This document shows positions 34,263 to 42,046 of a stretch of 43,412 nt of DNA, piece after piece. Source of the stretch: an uncultured Tenacibaculum sp. (lineage in GTDB: Bacteria; Bacteroidota; Bacteroidia; Flavobacteriales; Flavobacteriaceae). Both the position numbers and the translations under genes were made by a program. Under the pieces are notes generated by a model that was given only the letters and a program-made list of their open reading frames with translations, had not been told where the DNA came from and searched no databases. The stretch spans positions 1 to 43,412 of the forward strand of contig CAKZVD010000060.1 of assembly GCA_937922085.1 (NCBI GenBank). The letters run 5' to 3'. How positions within the stretch are numbered: position 1 is the stretch's first letter; each line of letters opens with the position of its first letter.

Positions 34263-34363
34263 ATCAAAATAACATTTTATTTTGTTGTTTTTTTTACAAC
34301 TATTAATTATTCTAAAAACAAAAAGAATAATTACCTCTTTTTATTCAATTTTTATAAAAAAAA

Positions 34364-36805
34364 ATGAGACCAATGTCTTTTATTAAAAAAGTGAAGATAG
34401 TAGCTTTCTTAATGGTATTATTTACAACCTTATCTGTAAATGCCCAATCTGCAATTTTATCTGGACAAGTAGTTAGTGATGATAATTTACCTTTACAAGG
34501 TGCTACTGTTATTATTAGATCATTAAAAAAAGGATCTACCACAGATTTTGAAGGAAATTTTAAAATAAAGGTTCCTAGCGGTAATTATTTATTAGAAGTT
34601 GCTTTTTTAGGTTATAGAACTCTTAAAAAACAAATTTCTTCTAAAGATTCTAATCTAATAATTAAATTAATCTCTGAAGAAAATGTTTTAGATGAAGTGT
34701 TAATTTCTTCAATTCGTGCTAATAAAAATGCACCTGTCACCTTCTCTAATCTTTCTAAAAAAGAAATCGCTAAACGTAATTTAGGACAGGATATTCCTGT
34801 GCTATTAAATTATTTACCTTCAGTTATTTCTTCGTCAGATGCTGGTGCTGGTGTAGGTTATACCTACATGCGAGTTCGTGGTTCAGATGCTTCTAGAATT
34901 AATGTTACTATTAATGGTATTCCTTATAATGATGCTGAAAGCCAAGGTACTTTTTGGGTTAATTTAGGTGATTTTGCCTCTTCTACTCAAAGTTTACAGC
35001 TACAACGTGGGGTAGGAACTTCTACCAATGGTTCTGGTGCTTTTGGTGCTAGTTTAAATATTTTAACAGATGCTATTGCTGAAGAAGCTGGTGGAGAAAT
35101 ATCAAATTCTTTTGGTTCTTTTGGAACTAGAAAGCATACTATCAAATTTACTTCTGGTAAATTAAATGAGCATTTTGAATTATCAGGAAGGTTATCTAAT
35201 ATTTATTCTGATGGTTATATTGATAGAGCTTCTACTGATTTAAAATCTTATTTTCTACAAGGTAGTTACACTGATGACAATACCTTAATAAAAGCGGTTG
35301 CTTTTGGTGGTAGTGAAAAAACGTATCAAGCTTGGTTTGGAACTCCTGAAGCTCGTTTAACCGGTGATCAACAAGGTATCGAAGATTTTATTGTAAATAA
35401 TAGTTTAACTACTGAACAAGCAGAAAATATTCGAAATTCTGATAGAAGATATAATCATTATTTATATGATAATGAAACTGATAATTATTGGCAAGATCAC
35501 TACCAGCTTCACTGGAATGAAAAATTTAGTGATAAATTATCTGCTAATATTGGTTTAAATTATACGAGAGGTAAAGGTTACTTTGAACAATTTAAAGAAG
35601 AAGAGAAAGCTGCTGATTTTGATAATTTAATTGCAGATGGTAGTGATGTTATTGTTCGTCGTTGGTTAGATAATCATTTTTATGTAGCTAATGCATCTGC
35701 TACTTATAGCATAGATGGTTTAGAACTTATTGCCGGTGGTTCTTATAGTAACTATACAAACGATCATTTTGGAGAGATTATTTGGGGAAGTGACTTAGCT
35801 GCGAATACAAATATTAGGGATCGTTATTATTTTAGTGATGCTAAAAAACACGATTTAAGTTCTTTTATAAAAGCTAATATTAGAATAAACGATCGACTAA
35901 ATGCCTATGTAGATTTACAAGGAAGATTTGTTAGTTACAGAACAAAAGGTTTAACTTCTGATAGAGATCTTATTGATGTAAATAAAGATTTTAATTTTTT
36001 AAACCCGAAAGCTGGTTTAACTTATAACTTTAATTCTAAAAACAATCTTTACATTTCTTATGCTAGAGCAAACAGAGAGCCTAATAGAAGTGATTTTGAA
36101 GGAGGAAACTCACAACATGAAACGCTAGATGATTTTGAATTAGGTTGGCGTTATAAATCAGATAGAATTAAATTAAACACCAATTTATTTTATATGGATT
36201 ATACAAATCAATTGGTATTATCTGGTGCTATTAATGATGTTGGTGAACCTATACGTGAAACTAGTGGAAATAGTTTTAGATTTGGTTTAGAAATTGATGC
36301 TGATATTTCTTTAACAGAGCACCTTTCTTTAAAACCAAATGTTGCTATTAGTACAAATAAAAATAAAGACTTTAATGTTCCTATAGATGGGGTTTTACGG
36401 AACTTAGGAAATACAGACATTTCTTTTTCTCCGAATGTTATTGTTGGTAATTCATTGGTATTTCAACCTAAAGAAAATTTACAAATTGCTTTTCTATCAA
36501 AATTTGTAGGAGAACAATTCATGGGGAATTTAAGTGGACGTATTTCTAATCAAGAAAAATTAAGTAGTTATTTTACTAGTGACTTGAATGTTGTTTATGA
36601 AATTAAAACAAAGAAAATATTTAAATCTATTGTATTAACAGGTTTAGTTAATAATCTTTTTAATAAAGAATATGTAGATAGAGGGTATTATTTCTTTTTT
36701 GATGATACTTGGACAACACCTGGAGTTACAACCACTATAGATGGCGCTGGTTTTTATCCACAAGCAACAAGAAACTTTTTAATTGGAGCTACATTAAAGT
36801 TCTAA
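34364..36805 (+). CDS. TonB-dependent outer-membrane receptor, probably for thiamine
   Basis: The protein has 813 residues. A signal peptide ending SVNAQ (about 28) is followed by a CarboxypepD_reg-like domain (AILSGQVVSDDNLPLQGATV... DFEGNFKIKVPSGNY, about 30-115). The plug domain follows from about 130 to 235 (DIPVLLNYLPSVISSSD, YMRVRGSDASRINVTINGIP, LQLQRGVGTSTNGSGAFGAS), and then a 22-strand barrel ending with Phe (ATRNFLIGATLKF). It takes up its ligand across the outer membrane at the expense of TonB energy. The upstream TPP riboswitch makes thiamine or its phosphates the best ligand guess. The start at 34364 is used; ATG 34373 would drop only three residues. A strong terminator follows, so the gene is monocistronic. 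Confidence 0.88.
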   Translation: MRPMSFIKKVKIVAFLMVLFTTLSVNAQSAILSGQVVSDDNLPLQGATVIIRSLKKGSTTDFEGNFKIKVPSGNYLLEVAFLGYRTLKKQISSKDSNLIIKLISEENVLDEVLISSIRANKNAPVTFSNLSKKEIAKRNLGQDIPVLLNYLPSVISSSDAGAGVGYTYMRVRGSDASRINVTINGIPYNDAESQGTFWVNLGDFASSTQSLQLQRGVGTSTNGSGAFGASLNILTDAIAEEAGGEISNSFGSFGTRKHTIKFTSGKLNEHFELSGRLSNIYSDGYIDRASTDLKSYFLQGSYTDDNTLIKAVAFGGSEKTYQAWFGTPEARLTGDQQGIEDFIVNNSLTTEQAENIRNSDRRYNHYLYDNETDNYWQDHYQLHWNEKFSDKLSANIGLNYTRGKGYFEQFKEEEKAADFDNLIADGSDVIVRRWLDNHFYVANASATYSIDGLELIAGGSYSNYTNDHFGEIIWGSDLAANTNIRDRYYFSDAKKHDLSSFIKANIRINDRLNAYVDLQGRFVSYRTKGLTSDRDLIDVNKDFNFLNPKAGLTYNFNSKNNLYISYARANREPNRSDFEGGNSQHETLDDFELGWRYKSDRIKLNTNLFYMDYTNQLVLSGAINDVGEPIRETSGNSFRFGLEIDADISLTEHLSLKPNVAISTNKNKDFNVPIDGVLRNLGNTDISFSPNVIVGNSLVFQPKENLQIAFLSKFVGEQFMGNLSGRISNQEKLSSYFTSDLNVVYEIKTKKIFKSIVLTGLVNNLFNKEYVDRGYYFFFDDTWTTPGVTTTIDGAGFYPQATRNFLIGATLKF

Positions 36806-36852
36806 TATTGGTTACAATTCATAATTTCATATTATTGTAAACTTTGAATTAT

Positions 36853-36887
36853 AAAAAAGAGCTGTAAAAAATTACAGCTCTTTTTTT
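36853..36887. terminator. Strong terminator after the TonB receptor
   Basis: The stem GAGCTGTAA / TTACAGCTC with an AAAA loop has an A-run before and a T-run after. It is bidirectional and also lies at the end of the convergent rhodanese gene. Confidence 0.9.
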
Positions 36888-36938
36888 ATTTTAACTCTTA
36901 AAGGAGTAGTTTAATTTACGAATCTTTCCCTAGAATTT

Positions 36939-37316
36939 CTATTCTTTTATTTTTCGTGTCCATTCTAAATAGCCTCCTTTTACATTGTAAACATTATAGC
37001 CATTTTCAACCAAAACATTTGCAGCTATTTTACTTCTTGTTCCCGATCTACAATAAATATATACAGGTTCATCTTTATCTAAAACTTCAATTGCTTTTGT
37101 TTCAAAATTATTTGAGATTAAATTTACTTGTTTTGCCTCAAAAATAATTCCTTTAGAAGTTTCAGATGGGGTACGAACATCTAGCAACTGTACATTTTTA
37201 TCTTCCTTTAAAATCAATTTTAAATCATCTATTGTTATGTTTTTCACACGCTCATCATTTTTAACGCATGCAAAAACACCCACAATAATCGATAAAATTA
37301 AAATTAATTTTCTCAT
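36939..37316 (-). CDS. Rhodanese-like lipoprotein
   Basis: The protein has 125 residues. A signal ends in GVFAC (Cys17), so it is lipid-anchored in the envelope. The single rhodanese domain has the catalytic cysteine in YIYCRSGTRS (Cys89) and the classical LLDVRTPSE ahead of it. Such domains carry sulfane sulfur on the cysteine. It lies 53 bases after the MBL-rhodanese gene in the same direction, so a common transcript is possible. Being outside the cytosol, it may take sulfur from periplasmic donors (inference). Confidence 0.85.
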   Translation of the reverse strand: MRKLILILSIIVGVFACVKNDERVKNITIDDLKLILKEDKNVQLLDVRTPSETSKGIIFEAKQVNLISNNFETKAIEVLDKDEPVYIYCRSGTRSKIAANVLVENGYNVYNVKGGYLEWTRKIKE

Positions 37317-37369
37317 TGTTTAGCCCTTTAAACTGTTAATATAATAACGGTTAAAAAATAAAACTAGTA

Positions 37370-38761
37370 CTATAAAACTGGTCGCTCCCTTTTTATTTCG
37401 GTCTCTTTAATTGCATTATAACCTCCATCTACATCTATAACATTATGATAGCCTCTAGATTTTAATATGGAAGCTGCAATTACCGATCGATAACCTCCCG
37501 CACAATGAATATAGAATTTTTCATCATTTGGAAACACACTAATATAATCATTTAAATAATTTAATGGTGTATTTTTTACGTCTTTTATATGCTCTGTATC
37601 ATATTCTGACGGTTTTCTAACATCAAAAATAATTGCTTTCTTTTCTATTTCTTTTTCTAAAAACAATGCAGAAACAGATTCTAGTGTATCTATTTCTTTA
37701 TTTGTTTTTTTCCAACTATCAAAACCTCCTTCTAAATATCCTAAAACATTATCGAAACCAACTCTTGCTAATCTGGTTATTGCTTCTTCTTCTTTCCCTT
37801 TTGGTGTTACTAATAAAATAGGTAGCTCTGTATTTTTAACTAAAGCACCAACCCAAGGTGCAAAAGTACCATTTAAGCCTATAAAAATTGATTGTGGTAT
37901 AAATCCTTCTACAAAATCAAATTGATGACGCACATCTAATATTAATGCTCCATATTTATTTGCCTTACTTTCAAAATCTTCTACTGATAATGCTTCTGTT
38001 CCTTTCTCAATAATTTTATCTATTGAATCATATCCTTCCTTATTTAACTTAACATTTAAAGGAAAATAATCTGGAGGTGGTAGTAAACCATTCGTTACTT
38101 CTTTTATAAATTCTTTTTTAGATAAAGTATCTCTTAAAGCATAGTTACTCTTCTTTTGTTCTCCTAATGTACTTGTTGTTTCTTTACTCATATGTTTACC
38201 ACAAGCAGAACCAGCTCCATGTGCAGGATATACAATTACATCATCATTCAATATCATTATTTTATTTCTTAAACTATCATATAAATACCCTGCCAAATCA
38301 TCTTGAGTGATAGTTCCTTTTTGTGCCAAATCTGGTCTTCCTACATCTCCTATAAACAAAGTATCTCCACTAAAAATAGCATAATCTTTTCCTTGCTCAT
38401 CTTTTAATAAATAAGTGGTGCTTTCTAAAGTGTGGCCTGGTGTATGAATTGCTATAATTTCTATTGCTCCTAATTTAAAAGATTCACCATCTTTAGCAAT
38501 ATAAGATTCAAAACTTGTTTCTGCTGTTGGTCCATAAATAATTTTTGCACCTGTTTTCTCAGATAAAGTAATATGACCACTTACAAAATCAGCATGAAAA
38601 TGAGTCTCAAAAATATATTTAATTTTTCCTTTTGCTTTTTCAGCTCTGTCTATATAAGGTTGTACTTCTCTTAAAGGATCTATAATTGCAATTTCGCCTT
38701 CACTTTCTATATAATAAGCTCCTTGTGATAAGCAATTTGTATAAATTTGTTCAATCTTCAT
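37370..38761 (-). CDS. MBL-fold hydrolase fused to two rhodanese domains (persulfide-dioxygenase-like)
   Basis: The protein has 463 residues. The N-terminal metallo-beta-lactamase domain carries THFHADFVSGH at 53-63, TPGHTLES and FSGDTLFIGDVGRPDL, the ETHE1/persulfide-dioxygenase pattern with a mononuclear iron-type site. Two rhodanese domains follow. The first has lost the catalytic cysteine (LLVTPKGKEEEA), while the second keeps it (YIHCAGGYRS, about residue 417). CstB and BlhA-like enzymes of this plan oxidise persulfides to sulfite or thiosulfate during sulfide detoxification. It lies 15 bases after the SulP gene. No cstR-type regulator was seen. Confidence 0.85.
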   Translation of the reverse strand: MKIEQIYTNCLSQGAYYIESEGEIAIIDPLREVQPYIDRAEKAKGKIKYIFETHFHADFVSGHITLSEKTGAKIIYGPTAETSFESYIAKDGESFKLGAIEIIAIHTPGHTLESTTYLLKDEQGKDYAIFSGDTLFIGDVGRPDLAQKGTITQDDLAGYLYDSLRNKIMILNDDVIVYPAHGAGSACGKHMSKETTSTLGEQKKSNYALRDTLSKKEFIKEVTNGLLPPPDYFPLNVKLNKEGYDSIDKIIEKGTEALSVEDFESKANKYGALILDVRHQFDFVEGFIPQSIFIGLNGTFAPWVGALVKNTELPILLVTPKGKEEEAITRLARVGFDNVLGYLEGGFDSWKKTNKEIDTLESVSALFLEKEIEKKAIIFDVRKPSEYDTEHIKDVKNTPLNYLNDYISVFPNDEKFYIHCAGGYRSVIAASILKSRGYHNVIDVDGGYNAIKETEIKRERPVL

Positions 38762-38776
38762 ATTTCTTCTTTTGTA

Positions 38777-40504
38777 TTAATTGTACGCTTGGTGGATATA
38801 TTGAGCGTATTTTTTTTGATTTTCATTATCTCCTGTTTTAAAAAACAGTACTGCTCCATTTGCTTTCATAAAGAAATGACTTAAATCAATCACTTCTAAA
38901 ACTCCTCCTCTAAATAAATCATCTCTAACAGGACCTTTAACTCCTGCTAAATAAAATTTTATATCTCTCTTTTTATAAAACTGTATTTGTTGTTTCAACA
39001 TTTCAATACCAGTACTATCTACCCTATTTATACTTTCGGCATCTAATACTATTAATTTTAATTTTTCAGCCTTATTTGCTACCATTAGTTCTAGTTGCTC
39101 TATAAAATAGCTAGAATTTGCATAAAATAGTTGTGCATCAAATCGAAACACAAGAATATCTTCTTCTAAAAGAACTTCTTTAAATCTATTTTTATTTCTA
39201 TAAAAATCTGAATTTGGTACCTTTCCTAATTCAGTAACATGTGGTCTTGAAGTTCTAAATATTAAAACTACTAATGATAAACTTACTCCAATTAGAATTC
39301 CGTATTCTATTCCAAATAATAATGTTGATAAAAACGTTGCTATTAACAACCAAAAATCAAGATTATTCGCTCTCCATAAAAATCGAGCTTCTTTAACATT
39401 TACTAATCTAAAAACCGCCACAATAATAATAGCTGCAAGAACTGTTTTAGGCAAAAAATAAAATACTGGTGTTAAAAAAAGTAACGTTAGCACCACCATT
39501 AATGACGATAACAAAGCAGAAACACCTGTTGTAGCACCAGCTTCTGCATTAATTGCAGATCTTGAAAAACTAGACGTTGATGGGTATGATTTTAAAAAAG
39601 AACCCGCTATATTACTCAATCCTAACGCTACTAATTCTTGATTAGGATCTATTCTATAATCGTCTTGTTTTGCTTCTAATGATTTACCTATAGATATTGT
39701 TTCTAAGTAACCTACCATTACTAATGTAAATGCAATAGGTAATAATTCTTTAATTAAACCAAAATCAAAATCTGGAATTGCAAAAGATGGTAACCCAGAA
39801 GGTATTCCTTTTACTATGGCAACATCTATAAATTGATTTTTAAAAAAATATAATGTTAGTATTCCTAACACAACTACAATTAATGCATTCGGTATTTTCT
39901 TATTTATTTTTCTAAAAAAAAGAATCAATAAACAAGTAATTAGTCCTATTAAAGAAGTGTTTAAATTTATCTCTGAAATTCTATAATACATATCTTCTAG
40001 TAAAACATGTATTTGATCACTCTGTAAAAAATCTACACCAAAAAGGTTTCTAAATTGATTTAAACCTATTGTTAAAGCTACTGCTGAAGTAAAACCTGTA
40101 ATTACAGGCTTAGATAAAAAATTAACTATAAATCCTAATCTAAAAATCCCCATTAATAATTGAATAGCCCCTACTAAAAAGGCTAAAAAAATAGCAATAG
40201 ATATATAACTCTCAGAACCAGCTAAAGCAATGGTAGATACCCCTGCTGCTACTATTAAAGAATCCATAGCTACAGGTCCAATGGCTACTTGCCTTGATGA
40301 GCCAAAAACTGCATATACTATTTGCGGAATTAAGGCAGAATACAAACCATATATTGGAGGTAAACCTGCAATTAATGCATAAGCAATTCCTTGAGGTATT
40401 AATACCGTAGCAACAGTAATTCCTGCAATAAAATCACCTTTTAATTGTTCCTTTTTATAGTTAGGCAACCATTCTAATAGTGGTATGATCTTTTTTATAT
40501 TCAC
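38777..40504 (-). CDS. SulP-family anion transporter with STAS domain
   Basis: The protein has 575 residues: an N-terminal membrane domain of about 12-14 helices with SulP marks (GDFIAGITVATVLIPQGIAYA at about 23-43, 'PPIYGLYSALIPQIVYAVFG', SKPVITGFTSAVALTIG) and a C-terminal cytosolic STAS domain (about 440-555; IVLDAESINRVDSTGIEML). SulP proteins carry sulfate, sulfite, bicarbonate or dicarboxylates. Placement next to rhodanese and persulfide-oxidase genes points to sulfate or sulfite, for example export of the oxidation product (inference). It begins with GTG at 40504, directly after the ruvB stop with no spacer, so it is translationally coupled to ruvB. Confidence 0.88.
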   Translation of the reverse strand: MNIKKIIPLLEWLPNYKKEQLKGDFIAGITVATVLIPQGIAYALIAGLPPIYGLYSALIPQIVYAVFGSSRQVAIGPVAMDSLIVAAGVSTIALAGSESYISIAIFLAFLVGAIQLLMGIFRLGFIVNFLSKPVITGFTSAVALTIGLNQFRNLFGVDFLQSDQIHVLLEDMYYRISEINLNTSLIGLITCLLILFFRKINKKIPNALIVVVLGILTLYFFKNQFIDVAIVKGIPSGLPSFAIPDFDFGLIKELLPIAFTLVMVGYLETISIGKSLEAKQDDYRIDPNQELVALGLSNIAGSFLKSYPSTSSFSRSAINAEAGATTGVSALLSSLMVVLTLLFLTPVFYFLPKTVLAAIIIVAVFRLVNVKEARFLWRANNLDFWLLIATFLSTLLFGIEYGILIGVSLSLVVLIFRTSRPHVTELGKVPNSDFYRNKNRFKEVLLEEDILVFRFDAQLFYANSSYFIEQLELMVANKAEKLKLIVLDAESINRVDSTGIEMLKQQIQFYKKRDIKFYLAGVKGPVRDDLFRGGVLEVIDLSHFFMKANGAVLFFKTGDNENQKKYAQYIHQAYN

Positions 40505-41527
40505 TTAAAATAACTCTCCTTGACTTGTTCCTTTTATTCTTCCAAGATGTTTGTATGCTAAATCTGTAACTTCTCTCCCTCTAGGGGTTCTCATTATAAA
40601 ACCTTGCTGAATTAAAAAAGGTTCATATACTTCTTCTATCGTTTCAGAATTTTCAGCTACAGCAGTTGCTAATGTCGTAATACCAACAGGACCTCCTTTA
40701 AATTTATCGATAATTGTAGTTAAAATCTTATTATCCATTTCGTCTAAACCATGCGCATCTACATTTAATGCTGATAAAGCATACCTTGCTATTTCAATAT
40801 TTATAGTACCATCTCCTTTTATTTGTGCAAAATCTCGTACTCTACGTAATAATGCATTCGCTATACGAGGTGTTCCTCTACTTCTTCCTGCAATTTCAAT
40901 AGCAGCTTCCATAGATGTTGGCATTCCTAATATTTTAGCACTTCTTTGAATAATGGTTGTTAATAGTTCTGTAGAGTAATAATGTAATCTACTACTAATA
41001 CCAAAACGAGCTCTCATAGGAGCTGTAAGTAATCCTGATCTTGTAGTAGCCCCTACTAATGTAAAAGGCTCTAGATGTATTTGCACTGTTCTTGCATTGG
41101 GACCAGATTCAATCATTATATCGATTTTATAATCTTCCATTGCAGAATACAAATATTCTTCAACAACCGGGCTTAATCGATGTATTTCATCAATAAACAA
41201 AACATCTCTTTCTTCTAAGTTTGTAAGTAAACCTGCCAAATCTCCTGGCTTATCTAATACAGGGCCTGACGTAATTTTAATACCAACACCCAATTCGTTT
41301 GCTAAAATATTAGCTAAAGTTGTTTTTCCTAAACCTGGAGGACCATGAAATAACGTGTGGTCTAGAGCTTCGTCTCTTTGATTTGCTGCTTCAACAAAAA
41401 TCTTAAGATTTTCTATTGCTTGATCCTGTCCTGTAAAATCATCGAAAGAAAGTGGTCTTAATTGTTTTTCAACATCTATCTCTTCATTTGAAAAATTATC
41501 TTTTTCTGGATTTAAATTTTCATTCAT
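40505..41527 (-). CDS. ruvB: Holliday junction branch-migration helicase RuvB
   Basis: The protein has 340 residues, the usual RuvB length. Walker [10 protein letters not shown] is at 62-70, Walker [10 protein letters not shown] at about 114-122, sensor 1 in [11 protein letters not shown] and the arginine finger region '[16 protein letters not shown]'. The C-terminal winged helix ends [12 protein letters not shown]. It drives branch migration with RuvA during recombination repair. ruvA and ruvC are not adjacent, which is common in Bacteroidota. The first gene of the run toward the sulfur genes; the only connection to them is operon structure. Confidence 0.97.
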   Translation of the reverse strand: MNENLNPEKDNFSNEEIDVEKQLRPLSFDDFTGQDQAIENLKIFVEAANQRDEALDHTLFHGPPGLGKTTLANILANELGVGIKITSGPVLDKPGDLAGLLTNLEERDVLFIDEIHRLSPVVEEYLYSAMEDYKIDIMIESGPNARTVQIHLEPFTLVGATTRSGLLTAPMRARFGISSRLHYYSTELLTTIIQRSAKILGMPTSMEAAIEIAGRSRGTPRIANALLRRVRDFAQIKGDGTINIEIARYALSALNVDAHGLDEMDNKILTTIIDKFKGGPVGITTLATAVAENSETIEEVYEPFLIQQGFIMRTPRGREVTDLAYKHLGRIKGTSQGELF

Positions 41528-41654
41528 ATAACCAAATATTCAAAATAAGCACTTATGATTTTGTCCTATTTGTAGAAGCTAAAATACTTAATAATTAACG
41601 GTAATTTATGCATTAAAATAAATTTTAATTCTAAATTTATTATCTTATTTTAAA

Positions 41655-41692
41655 ATGAAACCTAAACAAAATATGATATCCTTAGGTTTCAT
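41655..41692 (-). terminator. Hairpin after the small peptide gene
   Basis: An 11-bp perfect stem ATGAAACCTAA / TTAGGTTTCAT encloses a 16-base loop and is followed on the minus strand by TTTTAAAA. It lies 21 bases after the peptide stop codon. Confidence 0.65.
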
Positions 41693-41713
41693 TTATTGTT
41701 AATTTAAAACTTT

Positions 41714-41926
41714 TTACTGCATTGGTAATGCATCCATATAAGAGATTCCTCTACCAGCACAAATAGTACTTCTTATTTGCGCTAAACTTTGTTGATAGGT
41801 ATCTACACTAAAAGCAAATGAAAAATGAGCTCCATTATTACATGCTCCGTGCACTTTTGTCCCTCCTCCGTTTATATTCATTTTTTCTTCAGTAGATAGT
41901 AGTCTTCCTAAAATTTTAAAATTCAT
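41714..41926 (-). CDS. Small double-glycine-leader peptide (bacteriocin/natural-product-precursor-like)
   Basis: With start at ATG 41926 the product is 70 residues. The N-terminal 20 residues (MNFKILGRLLSTEEKMNINGG) form a double-glycine leader like those of Bacteroidota natural-product precursors ('L..LS..E...I.GG'). The remainder (GTKVHGACNNGAHF... STICAGRGISYMDALPMQ) has two cysteines and many small residues. Leaders of this type are cut after GG by a peptidase-containing ABC exporter. An ATG 12 codons further upstream (41962) is less likely because a -7 box lies inside that stretch. No maturation enzyme or exporter is in the window. I do not recognise the core. Confidence 0.65.
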   Translation of the reverse strand: MNFKILGRLLSTEEKMNINGGGTKVHGACNNGAHFSFAFSVDTYQQSLAQIRSTICAGRGISYMDALPMQ

Positions 41927-41949
41927 AAAACTATATTTTTGGTTACCTC

Positions 41950-41957
41950 TAAAGATA
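41950..41957 (-). promoter_or_regulatory. Candidate -7 box for the GG-leader peptide
   Basis: TATCTTTA on the minus strand, one base off TAnnTTTG, lies 23 bases ahead of ATG 41926. It overlaps the region that would be coding if ATG 41962 were used, which favours the shorter protein. Confidence 0.4.
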
Positions 41958-41988
41958 ATCATTATAAAATAGTTAGTTTCTTTAATAC

Positions 41989-42024
41989 AAAAGAACCTTT
42001 CAATTGTATTGAAAGGTTCTTTTT
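41989..42024 (-). terminator. Terminator of the cytochrome oxidase gene
   Basis: The stem AAAAGAACCTTTCAAT / ATTGAAAGGTTCTTTT with a TGT loop starts 22 bases after the stop at 42047. Very strong and symmetrical. Confidence 0.9.
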
Positions 42025-42046
42025 ATTTTATAAATTTTTCTTCTTT

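Noticed and set aside
41927..41962. Longer start (ATG 41962) for the GG-leader peptide
   Set aside because: It would add 12 residues ahead of a normal-length leader and overlap the candidate -7 box.
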